Notes: generated by a model from the letters alone, not told the origin. Positions 9,128-20,268 are shown, counted from the stretch's first letter. The stretch: 64,000 nucleotides of DNA from Hominenteromicrobium mulieris (GCA_021029595.1 JAJJOY010000005.1:62001-126000); one strand, 5' to 3'. Made by a program: numbers and translations.

Positions 9128-9162
9128 GTTACAATAATATCATGTAACTGTGTGCTTGTCAA
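9128..9162 (-). promoter_or_regulatory. his operon promoter with overlapping dyad (operator candidate)
   Basis: On the minus strand TTGACA (9157-9162) and TATTAT (9134-9139) are 17 bases apart. A 21-base dyad, GTTACA-N9-TGTAAC (9128-9148), covers the -10 box. This is a typical place for a repressor. I see no T-box or long leader (the gap from promoter to hisZ is about 40 bases). That points to repressor control by a HisR/YerC-like protein, but this is only inference. Confidence 0.7.
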
Positions 9163-9211
9163 GGCTTTTCGCGTTTTGTGTATACACGTATATACGCATA
9201 GATATGCAGAA

Positions 9212-9239
9212 AGGCGGAAGCAACTTCTTGCGTCCGCCT
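9212..9239 (-). terminator. Hairpin downstream of polC
   Basis: AGGCGGA pairs with TCCGCCT; the T run is short. It lies 8 bases past the polC stop on the minus strand. Confidence 0.5.
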
Positions 9240-9246
9240 GATGGCA

Positions 9247-12200
9247 TTAAAACAGTGATGTCTGGCTGCTGTCCGGCAGACCCTGCAGTGCGCCGGCGCT
9301 TTTCAAAACGTCGATAACAGCGCTGGAAACCTTGGCGCGGGACTGCACTTCGTCGATGGAGATGAACTCCTCGCTGCCCGTGCACGCTTCATACAAGCTG
9401 TGCGCCGCCGCCTCGCCCACACCGGGCAGGGACGAGAACGGCAGACGGATCTTGCCGTCTTCGACAAGGAACTTTTTCGCATCGGATTTATACAGGTCGA
9501 CCGGCAAAAGCTCGATGCCGCGGCACAGCATTTCGTTGATAATCTGGAATGTGGAATACGCCGCGTCTTCCTTGACAGTGGACTGGTGCTCCTTTTGCTT
9601 CTGCTCCAGCTCGCGCATACGGCGCTGTACGGCGGCACGCCCCTGCACGGCGGTGGCGCCGTCGAAATCTTCACTGCGCACGGTAAAGTACGCCGCGTAG
9701 TATTCCACGGGATAATGCACCTTGTACCAGCCGAGGCGCAGCGTCGCGATCATGTAGGCGGCAGCGTGCGCTTTCGGGAACATGTACTTAATCTTATAGC
9801 AGGACTCAATGTACCAATCCGGCACGTTATGCTCCTTCATGGCGGCGATGTGCTCCTGCGTGAAGAGCTTTTTCGCGTTGCCCTTACGGGTGATTTCCAT
9901 AATCTTAAACGCCATTTTCGGCTCAAGGCCCTTTAAGAGCAGGTAGGTCATGATGCTGTCTCGCGTACCGATGACGGTGGCGATGGTGCAGGTGCCGTCT
10001 TTGATGAGGTCCTGCGCGTTGCCGATCCAAACATCCGTGCCGTGGGACAGACCCGAGACCTGCAGAAGGTCGGAGAATGTCTTTGGCTGGGCATCGATGA
10101 GCATTTGGCGCACGAACGGCGTGCCGCACTCCGGCAGAGAGAACGTGCCCGTTAAAGAGCCGATGTCCTCCGGCGTGACGCCGAGCGCTTCCGTGGACGT
10201 AAACAGCGACATGACCGCCGGGTCGCTCATGGAGACCTTCATGACGGGAATGCCGGTGTAATCTTCGAGATAGCGATAGATGGTCGGCACATCGTGGCCG
10301 AGCTCGTCCAGTTTACAAATGGTATCGTGAATGGAATGGAAGTCGAAGTGCGTGGTGATGTTATCGGAATTCTGGTCGTTTGCGGGGTGCTGCACCGGGC
10401 AGAAATCATAGACCTCTTTGCCCTTTGGCACGACGACCATGCCGCCCGGGTGCTGGCCCGTGGTGCGTTTGATGCCCGTGCAGGAAATGGAAAGGCGTTT
10501 TTCCTCTGCGCGGGAAAGCACGCGGGAACGTTCTTCGGCATACTTTTTCACATAGCCGAACGCGGTTTTATCCGCGACGGTTGCGATGGTGCCGGCCTTG
10601 AAGACGTTTTCGCGGCCGAACAGCGTCTCCGTATAGCGGTGCGCACCGCTTTGGTATTCGCCGGAGAAGTTGAGGTCGATATCCGGCGTTTTGTCGCCGT
10701 CAAAGCCGAGGAACGTCTCGAATGGGATGGTGTGGCCGTCGCGGTCGAGATCTTCGCCGCAGCGCGGGCACTTTTTCGGCGGCAGATCAAAGCCGGAAAG
10801 GTAGCTGCCGTCCGTGATGAACTCGCTGTATTTGCACTTGGGGCAAATGTAGTGCGGCTCCAAGGGGTTGACCTCCGAGATGCCGGACATGGTCGCGACG
10901 AACGACGAGCCGACGGAGCCACGCGAGCCGACGAGATAGCCGTGCGCTTCGCTGTCTGCCACGAGCTTTTGCGCCGTCATGTACAAAACGGAGAAGCCGT
11001 GCTTGTTGATGGAGCCGAGCTCGCGCTTTAATCGCTTTTCGACGATCTCCGGCAGCGGATCACCGTACTTTTCCTTGGTACGTGCCCACGTAATGGAGTT
11101 CAGTTGCTCCTCTGCGCCGTCGATGAACGGTGGGAAAACACCCTCCGGGATGGGGCGGATTTCCTCGATCATATCGGCGATCTTGTTCGTATTGGTGACG
11201 ACAACCTCATACGCTTTTTCTTTACCGAGGTAGTCGAATTCTTTCAGCATTTCGTCCGTGGTGCGCATGTAGAGCGGCGCCTGCTCATCGGCATCCGTGA
11301 AGCCCTGACCCGCCATCAAAATGGCGCGGCCTGCGGCGTCCTTCGGGTCTTTGAAGTGCACGTCTCCCGTTGCGACAACGGGCTTTTTCAGCTTTTCGCC
11401 GAGCTTTACGATGGTGCGGTTGTACTCTTTTAACTGCTCGATATCGCACGAGCCGTTGCGCACCATGAACATGTTATTGCCAAGCGGCTGGATTTCGAGG
11501 TAATCGTAGTAGGAAGCAATCTCGAGTAATTTTTCCCACGGCTCACCGCGCGTAATGGCGCGGAACAGCTCGCCCGCTTCGCACGCGGAGCCGATGATGA
11601 GGCCCTCGCGGTACTGGTTCAAAACGCTTTTCGGCGTGCGGGGACGCTTATAGAAGTAATTTAGGTGGCCAAACGAGATGAGCTTATAGAGATTCTTTAA
11701 ACCCACCAAGTTCTTAACGAGAATGATCTGGTGGTAGGTCGGCAGCTTTTTCGGGTCGCCGCCCGCGAGTGCGGTGTTGATCTGCTTGACATCTGTCAGC
11801 TTGAAATCATCGACGAGGCGCTGGATGAGGTTGATAAAAATCTCGCCGAGCACGGCGGCATCGTCGCACGCGCGATGGTGATTAAAGGGCTTTAGCTTTA
11901 AATACTTCGCAACCGTATCGAGCTTGCAATTTTTGATGTCCGTCAGCATGGAGCGACACATGGCGACCGTATCGATGTACACATACGGGAACGTCATGTC
12001 GTGGCGGCTGCACACGGCGCGCAGGAACGAGGTATCAAAATTTGCGTTGTGCGCGACAAGAATCACGTCTTCGCCGCAGAACTCGAAGAATTTGCGCACG
12101 GCTTCTTCCTCTTTCGGTGCGCCCGCGACCATTTCATCCGTGATACCGGTGAGCTCCGTAATCTTTGCGGGAATGGGCTTTTCGGGGTCGACGAATGTAT

Positions 12201-13590
12201 TGAAAGATTCGGTGATTTCGCCGTTATGCACGCGTACCGCGCCGATCTCCGTGATGCGTTCTTTGCTCGAAGAAAGGCCGGTGGTCTCGAGGTCAAAGCA
12301 GATGTAGTCCGTATGGAGCGGCTTATCGGTCTCGCCGGTAACGGCGGGCACGAGGTCGTTTACAAAGTAGCTTTCCACGCCGTAGATAACCTTGAATTCG
12401 CCGCCGCCCTTCTTGATCTTGAGCCACGCGTTCATGGCGTCCGGGAACGCCTGCGCGACGCCGTGATCGGTGATGGCGAGGGCCTTTTGCCCCCATTTAT
12501 AGGCGCGGTCAATAAGCTCGCCTGCAGGGGTCATGCCGTCCATGGCGGACATGTTCGTATGCAGGTGCAGCTCTACGCGCTTTTCTTTGGCGGTATCGAC
12601 GACCTCCACCATTTCCGCGCGGAAAATGGTGTTCGGGCGCATAACGTTTTCGCGGTCGTATTTATCGTACTCCACGGAGCCCGTCACGAGCAGCGCCGTA
12701 CCCTTTTTGATGGCATCAATCTTTGAGCAGTCGTTCGCCTGCTGGATAAGCTTCAGCGTGATGGAATTTGTGTAATCGGTAATGTCGATGGAATAAATTT
12801 TGCGGGAGCCGTCACGCGTTTCGCGGGATTCGATGTCGAACACCTCGCCCCAAACGGTGATACGTCCGGCTTCGATGGTCGCTTCGGAAATCGGCACCGG
12901 CTCCTTTTTCGGCAGGTTGCCGAGAATGGGGCGCGCGGTCTCCAGAATGATCTGCGGCATGAGCGATTTGCCCTCGCGTACGCTGACGCGGCGCTTCGCG
13001 GCTTTCTCTTTCATGGCGGCTTCGTAACGGTCCATTTCTTCGATGACGGCGGCGCGCGCACGCTTCTCTTCCTCGACGTGCAATCGCTCGATGACGGATT
13101 CGTCGCCGTTTTGCAGCTCTGTTTTGCCCGTAAACGTCACCGTAACGGGCACGCTGAACCACTCCTGCACCGTTTCGCTGATGGCGCGGTCGGTATGGCG
13201 CTTTTCGAGCAGATTGAGTCCGCCGTGCAGCAGCTCTATTGTAAGGGTATTTTCGTTTATGGTGCAGTCTGCGTCTTTAAATGTGCCGTTTAAGCTTGCG
13301 TCAAGCTCGCGCACGCGCTCCAAAACGGAGGTAACGCAGCTTTCCTGCCACGCCTGAGCGGGGAATGCGGGGGCAAGCTCCACGCGCATATCGGGCAGAA
13401 TGCGCTCGTGCAGCATACCGTTTACCTCGCGCAGGTCGCTGTACGGCACGAAGGCTTCAAACTTCGTTTTCAGGCGCACCAAACGGTTTTCCCTGTGTAT
13501 CTCTATTTTTTCGATCTGACCGGCAGCGACGCCGTCTTTCGGCGTATAGCCGGCGCTTTTCAGCAGATCGCCTAATGTTTTCAAGCGCAT
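9247..13590 (-). CDS. polC: DNA polymerase III alpha subunit, PolC type
   Basis: This is the replicative polymerase of low-GC Gram-positives, 1447 residues. Order of domains: an N-terminal region; an OB fold (about 230-330); the first half of a PHP domain (LHLHTN at 341-346, ITDHG at 373-377); and an inserted DEDD proofreading exonuclease (FDLETTG, Asp433 and Glu435; later HNANFD and HHRACDD). Then come the second PHP half, a four-cysteine zinc element (CPKC...CPRC), and the polymerase core with [13 protein letters not shown]. The inserted exonuclease and the order distinguish PolC from DnaE. A terminator between it and ispG suggests partly separate transcription from the ispG-pyrH block. Confidence 0.97.
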   Translation of the reverse strand: MRLKTLGDLLKSAGYTPKDGVAAGQIEKIEIHRENRLVRLKTKFEAFVPYSDLREVNGMLHERILPDMRVELAPAFPAQAWQESCVTSVLERVRELDASLNGTFKDADCTINENTLTIELLHGGLNLLEKRHTDRAISETVQEWFSVPVTVTFTGKTELQNGDESVIERLHVEEEKRARAAVIEEMDRYEAAMKEKAAKRRVSVREGKSLMPQIILETARPILGNLPKKEPVPISEATIEAGRITVWGEVFDIESRETRDGSRKIYSIDITDYTNSITLKLIQQANDCSKIDAIKKGTALLVTGSVEYDKYDRENVMRPNTIFRAEMVEVVDTAKEKRVELHLHTNMSAMDGMTPAGELIDRAYKWGQKALAITDHGVAQAFPDAMNAWLKIKKGGGEFKVIYGVESYFVNDLVPAVTGETDKPLHTDYICFDLETTGLSSSKERITEIGAVRVHNGEITESFNTFVDPEKPIPAKITELTGITDEMVAGAPKEEEAVRKFFEFCGEDVILVAHNANFDTSFLRAVCSRHDMTFPYVYIDTVAMCRSMLTDIKNCKLDTVAKYLKLKPFNHHRACDDAAVLGEIFINLIQRLVDDFKLTDVKQINTALAGGDPKKLPTYHQIILVKNLVGLKNLYKLISFGHLNYFYKRPRTPKSVLNQYREGLIIGSACEAGELFRAITRGEPWEKLLEIASYYDYLEIQPLGNNMFMVRNGSCDIEQLKEYNRTIVKLGEKLKKPVVATGDVHFKDPKDAAGRAILMAGQGFTDADEQAPLYMRTTDEMLKEFDYLGKEKAYEVVVTNTNKIADMIEEIRPIPEGVFPPFIDGAEEQLNSITWARTKEKYGDPLPEIVEKRLKRELGSINKHGFSVLYMTAQKLVADSEAHGYLVGSRGSVGSSFVATMSGISEVNPLEPHYICPKCKYSEFITDGSYLSGFDLPPKKCPRCGEDLDRDGHTIPFETFLGFDGDKTPDIDLNFSGEYQSGAHRYTETLFGRENVFKAGTIATVADKTAFGYVKKYAEERSRVLSRAEEKRLSISCTGIKRTTGQHPGGMVVVPKGKEVYDFCPVQHPANDQNSDNITTHFDFHSIHDTICKLDELGHDVPTIYRYLEDYTGIPVMKVSMSDPAVMSLFTSTEALGVTPEDIGSLTGTFSLPECGTPFVRQMLIDAQPKTFSDLLQVSGLSHGTDVWIGNAQDLIKDGTCTIATVIGTRDSIMTYLLLKGLEPKMAFKIMEITRKGNAKKLFTQEHIAAMKEHNVPDWYIESCYKIKYMFPKAHAAAYMIATLRLGWYKVHYPVEYYAAYFTVRSEDFDGATAVQGRAAVQRRMRELEQKQKEHQSTVKEDAAYSTFQIINEMLCRGIELLPVDLYKSDAKKFLVEDGKIRLPFSSLPGVGEAAAHSLYEACTGSEEFISIDEVQSRAKVSSAVIDVLKSAGALQGLPDSSQTSLF

Positions 13591-13636
13591 CTCTCCTATG
13601 TAGAATGGTCTGTGTTTTTATGGTGTGAGATGATGC

Positions 13637-13664
13637 AAAAAGGCCGTACCGCCCGGCACAGCCT
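13637..13664 (-). terminator. Terminator between ispG and polC
   Basis: On the minus strand AGGCTGTGCCG pairs (with G-U pairs) with CGGTACGGCCT and is followed by five T residues, 14 bases after the ispG stop. Confidence 0.65.
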
Positions 13665-13677
13665 GTTTTATTGCAAA

Positions 13678-14721
13678 TTAAAGCTTGTCGATCTCTTCCA
13701 TCAGGGCGTCCAGAAGCTCAGCTTCCGGCACCTTGCGGATGATCTGACCTTTTTTGAAAATGAGGCCCTCTCCCTTGCCGCCGGTAACGCCGAGGTCGGC
13801 CTCGCGCGCTTCGCCGGGGCCGTTGACAACACAGCCCATGACGGCAACGGTGATGTCCTTATCAACGTATTCGAGTGCCTTTTCGACCTTATTGGCAAGG
13901 CCGATGAGATCGATACGTGTTCTGCCGCAGGTGGGGCAGGAAACAAGCTTTACGCCGCCGCGCAGACCGAGCGCGCTCAAAATATCGCGGCCGGTGCGAA
14001 TCTCCTCTGCGGGGTCGGCCGTCAGGGAAACGCGCAGCGTATCGCCGATGCCGCGCTGCAAAAGGCTGCCGATGCCGATGGCGGACTTGACGATCCCCAT
14101 GCGCAGCGTGCCGGTTTCCGTCACGCCGAGGTGCAGCGGGTAATCGCAGCGCTCCGCGATCCTTTCATACGCCTTGATATTCGTATCGACCGAGGAGGAT
14201 TTCAGAGAGATGACGATGTCCGTGAAATCGAACTTTTCGAGCAAAGACGCGTGGTAAAGTGCGCTTTCGCACAGCGCTTCCGCTGTGGGCGCGCCGTACT
14301 TTGCGAGGATGCTCTTTTCGACCGAACCGGAATTGACGCCGATGCGAATCGGGATTTTCTTTTCGCGGCACACGGTCGCGACGGCTTTTACGCGGTCATC
14401 GCCGCCGATGTTGCCGGGATTGATGCGGATTTTGTCCACGCCCGCCGCTGCAGCTTCAAGCGCAAGCTTATAATCGAAATGAATATCCGCCACGAGCGGA
14501 ATGGAAATTTTCTCTTTGATGGCGGGGATCAGCCGCACGGCATCCATATCGGGGATGGCAGCGCGGAGAATCTGGCAGCCGGCTTTTTCCAGTGCGACCG
14601 CCTGCCGCACGCTGCCTTCTATATCGGTGGAGGGCACGTTCAGCATGGACTGCACGGTGACGGGCGCGCCGCCGCCGATTTTCACATTGCCCGCCATGAC
14701 CTGTTTTGAAATACGTTTCAT
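13678..14721 (-). CDS. ispG: 4-hydroxy-3-methylbut-2-enyl-diphosphate synthase
   Basis: IspG (GcpE) is the [4Fe-4S] enzyme that makes HMBPP in the MEP isoprenoid pathway. The 347-residue bacterial short form has the cluster ligands Cys262, Cys265 (SCPTCGRTRID), Cys297 and Glu304 (MGCVVNGPGEA). The barrel motifs VADIHFD and NPGNIG are present too. Its neighbour dxr supplies an earlier step of the same pathway. Confidence 0.96.
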   Translation of the reverse strand: MKRISKQVMAGNVKIGGGAPVTVQSMLNVPSTDIEGSVRQAVALEKAGCQILRAAIPDMDAVRLIPAIKEKISIPLVADIHFDYKLALEAAAAGVDKIRINPGNIGGDDRVKAVATVCREKKIPIRIGVNSGSVEKSILAKYGAPTAEALCESALYHASLLEKFDFTDIVISLKSSSVDTNIKAYERIAERCDYPLHLGVTETGTLRMGIVKSAIGIGSLLQRGIGDTLRVSLTADPAEEIRTGRDILSALGLRGGVKLVSCPTCGRTRIDLIGLANKVEKALEYVDKDITVAVMGCVVNGPGEAREADLGVTGGKGEGLIFKKGQIIRKVPEAELLDALMEEIDKL

Positions 14722-14737
14722 TGTATCGTCCTTTCCC

Positions 14738-15829
14738 TTATCCGCCTGTTGCGATGCGCATGATGTCCTGGAACGTGACGGCGAGCATCAGGCAGATGAG
14801 CAGTGCAAAGCCGCCTGCGTGCACCCATCGTTCGTACTTTGCCGGAACCGGCCTGCGGAAGATCGCTTCGATGATGAGGAACACAAGCCGTCCGCCGTCG
14901 AGCGCCGGCAGCGGCAGTAAATTCACGATGCCGAGGTTCACGGAGATCACAAGCATGATGTACACGATGTTGTTGACCGCCGCGCCGAAGCTCTGCTTAA
15001 GCCCCGCGCTTGCGGCCTGCGTGACTGCCTGCGCCGTACCGACCGGACCTGCGAGCTCTTTAAAGCCGAAGCGGCCCGTCACCATGCCGATGAGGCTGTT
15101 GAAGATCATGCGCACGGTGGAGTACGTATCCGCAAACGCGTTTTTGATGAGCGTCCACGGCGTTTTTTCTTCGCCCAACACGTAGAAATCCAGCACGGCG
15201 CGGTACTGCTTGCCGTCCGCAGATGTTGTGTTGATGGTCAAATCGTTAAAGGTGACGGTCTCTTCGCCGCGCTTTACGGTGAGGTCAAGCGCCGCGGTGC
15301 CGTCTGTGGAATCAAGCGCCGCCATACTTAAAGCAAAGGAAAGATCCTGCCCTGTGCGAACGGTGTAGCCGTCGATGGAGGTGATGACGTCGCCCACCTC
15401 CACGCCGGCGGCTTCAAACGCAGAATTTTCCGCAAAGCCGGCAATCTGCATGGTGGCGTAGCGGTCTTCCTGTCCGCAGATGACCATCATCAGCAAAACG
15501 GCAAGCAGGATATTCATGATGCCGCCCGCCGCGACCACGATCATGCGCTGCCAAACGGGACGGTTGCCAAACGCGCGGGGATCGTCGCTTTTTTCGTCCT
15601 CACCCTCCATGGCGCAGTAGCCGCCGATGGGCAAAAGCCGCAGGGAATACTGCGTTTCACCGCGGGTGAACGAGAAAAGCTTTGGCCCCATGCCGATGGA
15701 GAATTCGTTGACGCACACGTGGCTCAGCTTCGCTGTGAAAAAGTGGCCGAACTCGTGGATGAAAATGATGAGCCCGAAGAGCAATACGCCGATAACGGCG
15801 AGCAGGATGCCCTGCACCACCGTGCTCAT
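14738..15829 (-). CDS. rseP: RIP metalloprotease (site-2 protease)
   Basis: This is a membrane-embedded zinc protease that cleaves transmembrane segments of anti-sigma factors or signal-peptide remnants. HEFGH (residues 25-29) lies in the first transmembrane helix. A PDZ-type domain follows (about 115-195, VEVGDVITSIDGYTV). The C-terminal NLLPLPALDGGRLVF supplies the third zinc ligand. Length 363. Its start overlaps dxr by 4 bases. Confidence 0.93.
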   Translation of the reverse strand: MSTVVQGILLAVIGVLLFGLIIFIHEFGHFFTAKLSHVCVNEFSIGMGPKLFSFTRGETQYSLRLLPIGGYCAMEGEDEKSDDPRAFGNRPVWQRMIVVAAGGIMNILLAVLLMMVICGQEDRYATMQIAGFAENSAFEAAGVEVGDVITSIDGYTVRTGQDLSFALSMAALDSTDGTAALDLTVKRGEETVTFNDLTINTTSADGKQYRAVLDFYVLGEEKTPWTLIKNAFADTYSTVRMIFNSLIGMVTGRFGFKELAGPVGTAQAVTQAASAGLKQSFGAAVNNIVYIMLVISVNLGIVNLLPLPALDGGRLVFLIIEAIFRRPVPAKYERWVHAGGFALLICLMLAVTFQDIMRIATGG

Positions 15830-17001
15830 CTTGCGCTCTCCCCGCAGCGCTCCAGCACATAGGCGCGCGCTTTGCGGTCAGCTTCCAAAACGTCCTCCAC
15901 GCTTGTAACGGGCGCGGTTTCAAATGTATCGGCTACATGGCACACGAGCTCGCCGATGTCCTGCCAGCCGATTTTTTCTTTTAAAAACAGCGCAACAGCG
16001 GCTTCGTTTGCACCGTTGACCGCCGCGGGCAATGTACCGCCGCGGCGAATGGCACGCTTGCACGCGCCGAAGCACGTAAAGGTTTCTTCGTCCGGCGCAT
16101 AGAACGTCAACTTCTGCCAATCGGCCAAATTCAACTGCTTTACAGGCGACGGGAAGCGGCGCGGGTAGGTAAGCGCATACTGGATGGGAATGCGCATATC
16201 CGGCACGCCGAGCTGCGCGATGACGGAGTGGTCTTTATACTCAATGAGCGAGTGCACGATGCTTTCACGGTGCACAACAACATCGATGTCGTCCGGCTCC
16301 ATATCGAAAAGCCACTTGGCTTCGATGAATTCGAGCCCCTTATTCATGAGCGTGGAGCTGTCTATGGTGACCTTCGCACCCATGTCCCAGTTCGGGTGTT
16401 TTAAGGCGTCTGCGGGGCGGATATGCTGAAGCTCCCCGGCTTTTTTGCCGAAGAACGGACCGCCGGACGCCGTTAAGATGATTTTATTTAAGTCGCACTT
16501 TTTGTACATACCCTGCAAACACTGGAAAATAGCAGAATGCTCGCTGTCTACGGGCAGAATTTCGATGCCGTTTTCCTTGGCGGTCTTCATGACGAGTGAA
16601 CCGCCTGCGACGAGCGTTTCCTTATTCGCGAGCGCCATCTGCTTTTTGGCTTCGAGTGCCGTTAAGGTCGGCTTGAGGCCCACCATGCCCACGACGGAGT
16701 TTAAGACGATATCAACGCTTTCCAGCTCCGTCAGGGCACAAAGGCCCTCCATGCCGCTGTACACCTTCACATTGAGGTCGCGGACGGCGGCGCGAAGCTT
16801 AGAAGCAGCTTCCAAATCAAAAACCGCAACTGCTTGCGGTTTAAATTCCCGGATCTGCTCTTCCAGAAGCCGAATATTGGAATGGGCAGCGAGCGCCTCC
16901 ACTTTAACGGCGTGCTCCCCTTCCTTTTGTATACAGCGCACAACGTCGAGCGCCTGTGTGCCGATGGACCCGGTAGAGCCGAGCAAAGCTAACTTTTTCA
17001 T
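15826..17001 (-). CDS. dxr: 1-deoxy-D-xylulose-5-phosphate reductoisomerase
   Basis: Dxr converts DXP to MEP with NADPH and a divalent metal. The 391 residues begin with the nucleotide loop LLGSTGSIGTQALDVV. The metal and substrate blocks VDSEHSAIFQCL, TASGGPF and HPNWDMGAKVTIDSSTLMNK are present. It is part of the ispG-rseP-dxr-cdsA-uppS run, an order common in Firmicutes. Confidence 0.96.
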   Translation of the reverse strand: MKKLALLGSTGSIGTQALDVVRCIQKEGEHAVKVEALAAHSNIRLLEEQIREFKPQAVAVFDLEAASKLRAAVRDLNVKVYSGMEGLCALTELESVDIVLNSVVGMVGLKPTLTALEAKKQMALANKETLVAGGSLVMKTAKENGIEILPVDSEHSAIFQCLQGMYKKCDLNKIILTASGGPFFGKKAGELQHIRPADALKHPNWDMGAKVTIDSSTLMNKGLEFIEAKWLFDMEPDDIDVVVHRESIVHSLIEYKDHSVIAQLGVPDMRIPIQYALTYPRRFPSPVKQLNLADWQKLTFYAPDEETFTCFGACKRAIRRGGTLPAAVNGANEAAVALFLKEKIGWQDIGELVCHVADTFETAPVTSVEDVLEADRKARAYVLERCGESAR

Positions 17002-17017
17002 GCAGACCCATCCTTTC

Positions 17018-17839
17018 TTACGACACGATCGGCAGCAGCATCGTTACCATGTAGACAAACGGTGCGGTGAAAATCACGCTGTCGAAACGGTCCAAAATGC
17101 CGCCGTGGCCCGGAATGACACTGCCGAAATCTTTGATGTGGCAGCTTCTTTTAATGAGCGAAAAGCTGAGGTCGCCGAGCACGGACACAAACGCGCCGAA
17201 AAAGCCGATGATAAAGAGCGAGAGCCAGTTTGCCTGACGTTCGCCGCCGTAAATACCGTAGGTGAAAATGAGACCCACGAGCTGCAAAATGATGACGCTG
17301 GACAACACGCCGCCGATGAGACCCTCCACAGTCTTTTTGGGGCTGATCTCCGGGCACAGCTTGTGCTTACCGAAGAGCTTGCCGGCGAAAAACGCGCCTG
17401 CGTCCGGAATCCATGCGGAGAATACGCACACGAGCGCGTAGAACATGCCGTGCTGGTCGCTCAACGTGCGCACCAGAACGATAGTCTGCAGCGCGAGCGG
17501 GATCAAAACGACCATGCTGTACACAACGGCCATTTCTTTAAAAGTGATCTCGCGGTGGTGGCGCAGCAGCGCGCAGAAAATGCACGCCGTGAACGCGGAA
17601 TAAATAAAGATATTTGCCTGCTGAAATTCACAGAACTGCACCAGCACGGCAGCTGTCATGCTGGGAACCGTGATATACCAGCGGTCGGAAAGTCCCAGCG
17701 CCTTGATGACTTCAAAAACAGCGAGCGCGGAGATAAACGCAATGGCAATATTGAGTGCCAGCGGAAAAGAGCGGTTGAACACGACGATTGCCATGAAAAA
17801 TGCGACCAGCGTGACACCGGATAAAACTCTGTCCTTCAT
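17018..17839 (-). CDS. cdsA: Phosphatidate cytidylyltransferase
   Basis: CdsA makes CDP-diacylglycerol from phosphatidic acid and CTP. This is a polytopic membrane protein of 273 residues with the full C-terminal family signature: S-L-I-K-R, then KDFGSVIPGHGGILDRFDS. I prefer the ATG at 17837-17839 (MKDRVLSG); a longer frame adds 24 residues, including a non-hydrophobic segment without family similarity. Confidence 0.92.
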   Translation of the reverse strand: MKDRVLSGVTLVAFFMAIVVFNRSFPLALNIAIAFISALAVFEVIKALGLSDRWYITVPSMTAAVLVQFCEFQQANIFIYSAFTACIFCALLRHHREITFKEMAVVYSMVVLIPLALQTIVLVRTLSDQHGMFYALVCVFSAWIPDAGAFFAGKLFGKHKLCPEISPKKTVEGLIGGVLSSVIILQLVGLIFTYGIYGGERQANWLSLFIIGFFGAFVSVLGDLSFSLIKRSCHIKDFGSVIPGHGGILDRFDSVIFTAPFVYMVTMLLPIVS

Positions 17840-17920
17840 ATACCTGTGGTTTCCTTTCACCGTTCGGAATGTAATAGAAACGCGGTACAGGGCGGCATAT
17901 ACCGCCCGCACTGCAAAAAA

Positions 17921-18652
17921 TCATACACCGCCGAAACGGCGTTGTCTGCTGTTGAACTTTTCAATGGCTTCGTCCAAGTGCTTCGGCTTGAAATCCGGCC
18001 AGAGAATATCAAAATATTCAAATTCGGTGTAGGCGCTCTGCCACAAAAGGAAGTTTGAGATGCGCTCTTCGCCGCTTGGACGGATGATGAGATCCGGGTC
18101 AGGCTGGCCGGCGGTGTACATAGCGCCGGAAAGCGTTTCCTCCGTGATGTCCTCGGGCGAAAGCTCGCCGTTTTTGACGCGCTCTGCCAAAATGCGTGCC
18201 GCGCGGGTGATCTCTGCACGGCCGCCGTAGTTCATGGCGAGGTTCAGCACCATGCCGGTCTTCACGCTGCTCGCTTCCTCCACGCGATGAATGAGCGCCT
18301 GTAAGTCGGGCGCAAAAGCGGAAATATCGCCGATAAAGCGCACCCGGATATTCTCATCCATAAAGTCGCGCAACGCTTCCTCGAGGTACTGGTGGAAAAG
18401 CTTCATCAGCGCAGAGACTTCCTCAGCGGGGCGGCTCCAGTTTTCCGTGGAAAACGCGTAGAGCGTGAGATATTTTACACCGATAGACGATGCATACCGC
18501 GTGATGGTGCGGAAATTCTGCGCGCCCGCCGTGTGGCCCGCCGTACGCGGCAGACCACGCTTTTTAGCCCAACGACCGTTGCCGTCCATGATGATGCCGA
18601 TATGTGCCGGCACCTGCACGGGCGTTTTGTTTTCTTTACTTCCAAATGCCAT
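17921..18652 (-). CDS. uppS: Isoprenyl (undecaprenyl) diphosphate synthase
   Basis: This is a cis-prenyltransferase that makes the C55 carrier used for peptidoglycan and teichoic polymers. It has HIGIIMDGNGRWAKKRGLPR (catalytic Asp), the NLAMNYGGRAEI block and the C-terminal RPSGEERISNFLLWQ signature. Length is 243, as usual. It sits between cdsA and frr, matching the usual Firmicutes order. Confidence 0.96.
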   Translation of the reverse strand: MAFGSKENKTPVQVPAHIGIIMDGNGRWAKKRGLPRTAGHTAGAQNFRTITRYASSIGVKYLTLYAFSTENWSRPAEEVSALMKLFHQYLEEALRDFMDENIRVRFIGDISAFAPDLQALIHRVEEASSVKTGMVLNLAMNYGGRAEITRAARILAERVKNGELSPEDITEETLSGAMYTAGQPDPDLIIRPSGEERISNFLLWQSAYTEFEYFDILWPDFKPKHLDEAIEKFNSRQRRFGGV

Positions 18653-18671
18653 TTCGGAGCCTTCCTTTTGC

Positions 18672-19226
18672 TTACAGGGTGAGAACTTCCTTCTGCTTTG
18701 CGGCAGAGCGTTCGTCTGCCTGCTTTACGTACTTATCCGTCAGCTCCTGCGTTTTCTTTTCCGCCTGCTTCAGGTCGTCCTCGGTCAGTTCGCCGTCTTT
18801 CTTCATCGCCTTCAGCTTTTCCATAGCGTCGCGGCGGATGGAACGCAGGGCGATTTTTGCTTCTTCTGCCATGTGGCTGACGTCCTTCACGATATCCTTA
18901 CGCTTCTCTTCGGTGAGCGGCGGGAAAATGAGGCGGATGGTCTTGCCGTCGGACTGCGGGTTGATGCCGATGTCCGAGGTCTGGATGGCGCGCTCAATGG
19001 CGCGGCAGACGGAACCGTCCCACGGCTGAATGGTCAGCACGCGTGCCTCCGCAACGGAAACGGCTGCAAGCTGGTTGACCGGCGTGGGTGCGCCGTAGTA
19101 ATCGACCATGACCTTATCGAGCACAGCCGGGTTTGCGCGGCCTGCGCGGATGGCGGCGTAGTCGCTTTCGAGTCTCGCGATGGTTTTGCCCATTTTGCTT
19201 TCTGCTTTTGCCAATACTTCCTTCAT
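18672..19226 (-). CDS. frr: Ribosome recycling factor
   Basis: RRF splits post-termination ribosomes together with EF-G. The 184-residue protein shows the typical hinge and helix-bundle sequence: RAGRANPAVLDKVMVDYYG, then IQPWDG and IRLIFPPLTEEKRKD. Confidence 0.97.
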   Translation of the reverse strand: MKEVLAKAESKMGKTIARLESDYAAIRAGRANPAVLDKVMVDYYGAPTPVNQLAAVSVAEARVLTIQPWDGSVCRAIERAIQTSDIGINPQSDGKTIRLIFPPLTEEKRKDIVKDVSHMAEEAKIALRSIRRDAMEKLKAMKKDGELTEDDLKQAEKKTQELTDKYVKQADERSAAKQKEVLTL

Positions 19227-19309
19227 AAGTATATTCTCCTATCTGTTATTTCATTATACGTTTTGTGTGCTCTTTATCAGGGCGCACAAGGCTTCTCCCC
19301 TAAAAAGCT

Positions 19310-20020
19310 TTAGTCCTTCGTGATGACCGTGCCGACGTTTTCGCCGCAGACGGCGCGGACGATGTTCTCCGGGTCCTCAATGCTGAACACAAGGAACGGG
19401 ATGCCGCGGTCGTTGCAGAAGGAAGCGGCCGTCATATCCATGACCTGGAGGTTCTGATTGAGGATTTCCATATACGTGAGATGATCGTACTTCTTTGCAT
19501 TCGGGTTCTTCTTCGGGTCACTGTCGTAAACGCCGTCAACCATGGTCGCCTTTAAGATGACTTCGGCGTCGATTTCTGCACCGCGCAGCGCTGCGCCGGT
19601 ATCGGTGGAGAAGTACGGGTTACCCGTGCCGCAGCCGAACACGACAACGCGGCCTTTTTCAAGGTGACGCACCGCACGGTTGCGGATGTACGGCTCTGCG
19701 ACCTCCTGCATGGCGATAGCTGTCTGTACGCGCACGTCAAGGCCGACCTGCTCAAGGCCGTCCGCCACGCCGAGCGCATTGATGACCGTAGCCAGCATAC
19801 CCATGTGGTCTGCACGGGTACGGTCCATGCTGCCGCTGCTTCTGCCGCGCCAGAAGTTGCCGCCGCCCACAACGATGGCGACCTCGCAGCCCATATCCAC
19901 GATCTTCTTGATGGGCTCGCAGATCTTGACAACGGTGTCAAAATCGATGCCGTGACCGATCTTGCCGGAAAGCGATTCGCCGCTGAGCTTTAAAAGAACT
20001 CTTTTGTACTTTAAATTCAT
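19310..20020 (-). CDS. pyrH: UMP kinase
   Basis: PyrH phosphorylates UMP to UDP. The 236 residues contain [12 protein letters not shown], the nucleotide loop [23 protein letters not shown] and [17 protein letters not shown]. It is the first gene of the minus-strand block that runs to ispG/polC. tsf and rpsB, often upstream, are not here; the block has its own promoter. Confidence 0.96.
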   Translation of the reverse strand: MNLKYKRVLLKLSGESLSGKIGHGIDFDTVVKICEPIKKIVDMGCEVAIVVGGGNFWRGRSSGSMDRTRADHMGMLATVINALGVADGLEQVGLDVRVQTAIAMQEVAEPYIRNRAVRHLEKGRVVVFGCGTGNPYFSTDTGAALRGAEIDAEVILKATMVDGVYDSDPKKNPNAKKYDHLTYMEILNQNLQVMDMTAASFCNDRGIPFLVFSIEDPENIVRAVCGENVGTVITKD

Positions 20021-20113
20021 ACGTTCATCCTCGATTCTTTAGTATTCCATATCCTGTGACGCACACCCGCAAATTTTTTCAATTTGCAAATGCACAGATT
20101 TATACTTATACTT

Positions 20114-20142
20114 ATTTTACATGACAGACCCCGATTTGTAAA
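20114..20142 (-). promoter_or_regulatory. Promoter of the pyrH-frr-uppS-cdsA-dxr block
   Basis: On the minus strand TTTACA (20137-20142) and TAAAAT (20114-20119) are 17 bases apart, about 95 bases before pyrH. Confidence 0.7.
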
Positions 20143-20268
20143 GCGTATTTCCGAAATGTTCACGGAAATGAAAAATTTTTGCACAATGCACGAAATTCAA
20201 ACGGCGTTCACAGTTTTGTGCTAAAAGTGTCTTATACTAAAAAACGGCTGAAAGGAGTGAAAAACCAC

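Noticed and set aside
412..20020. Many long open frames opposite the minus-strand core genes
   Set aside because: They are shadows caused by GC-rich codon use, lack ribosome sites and carry no family motifs.
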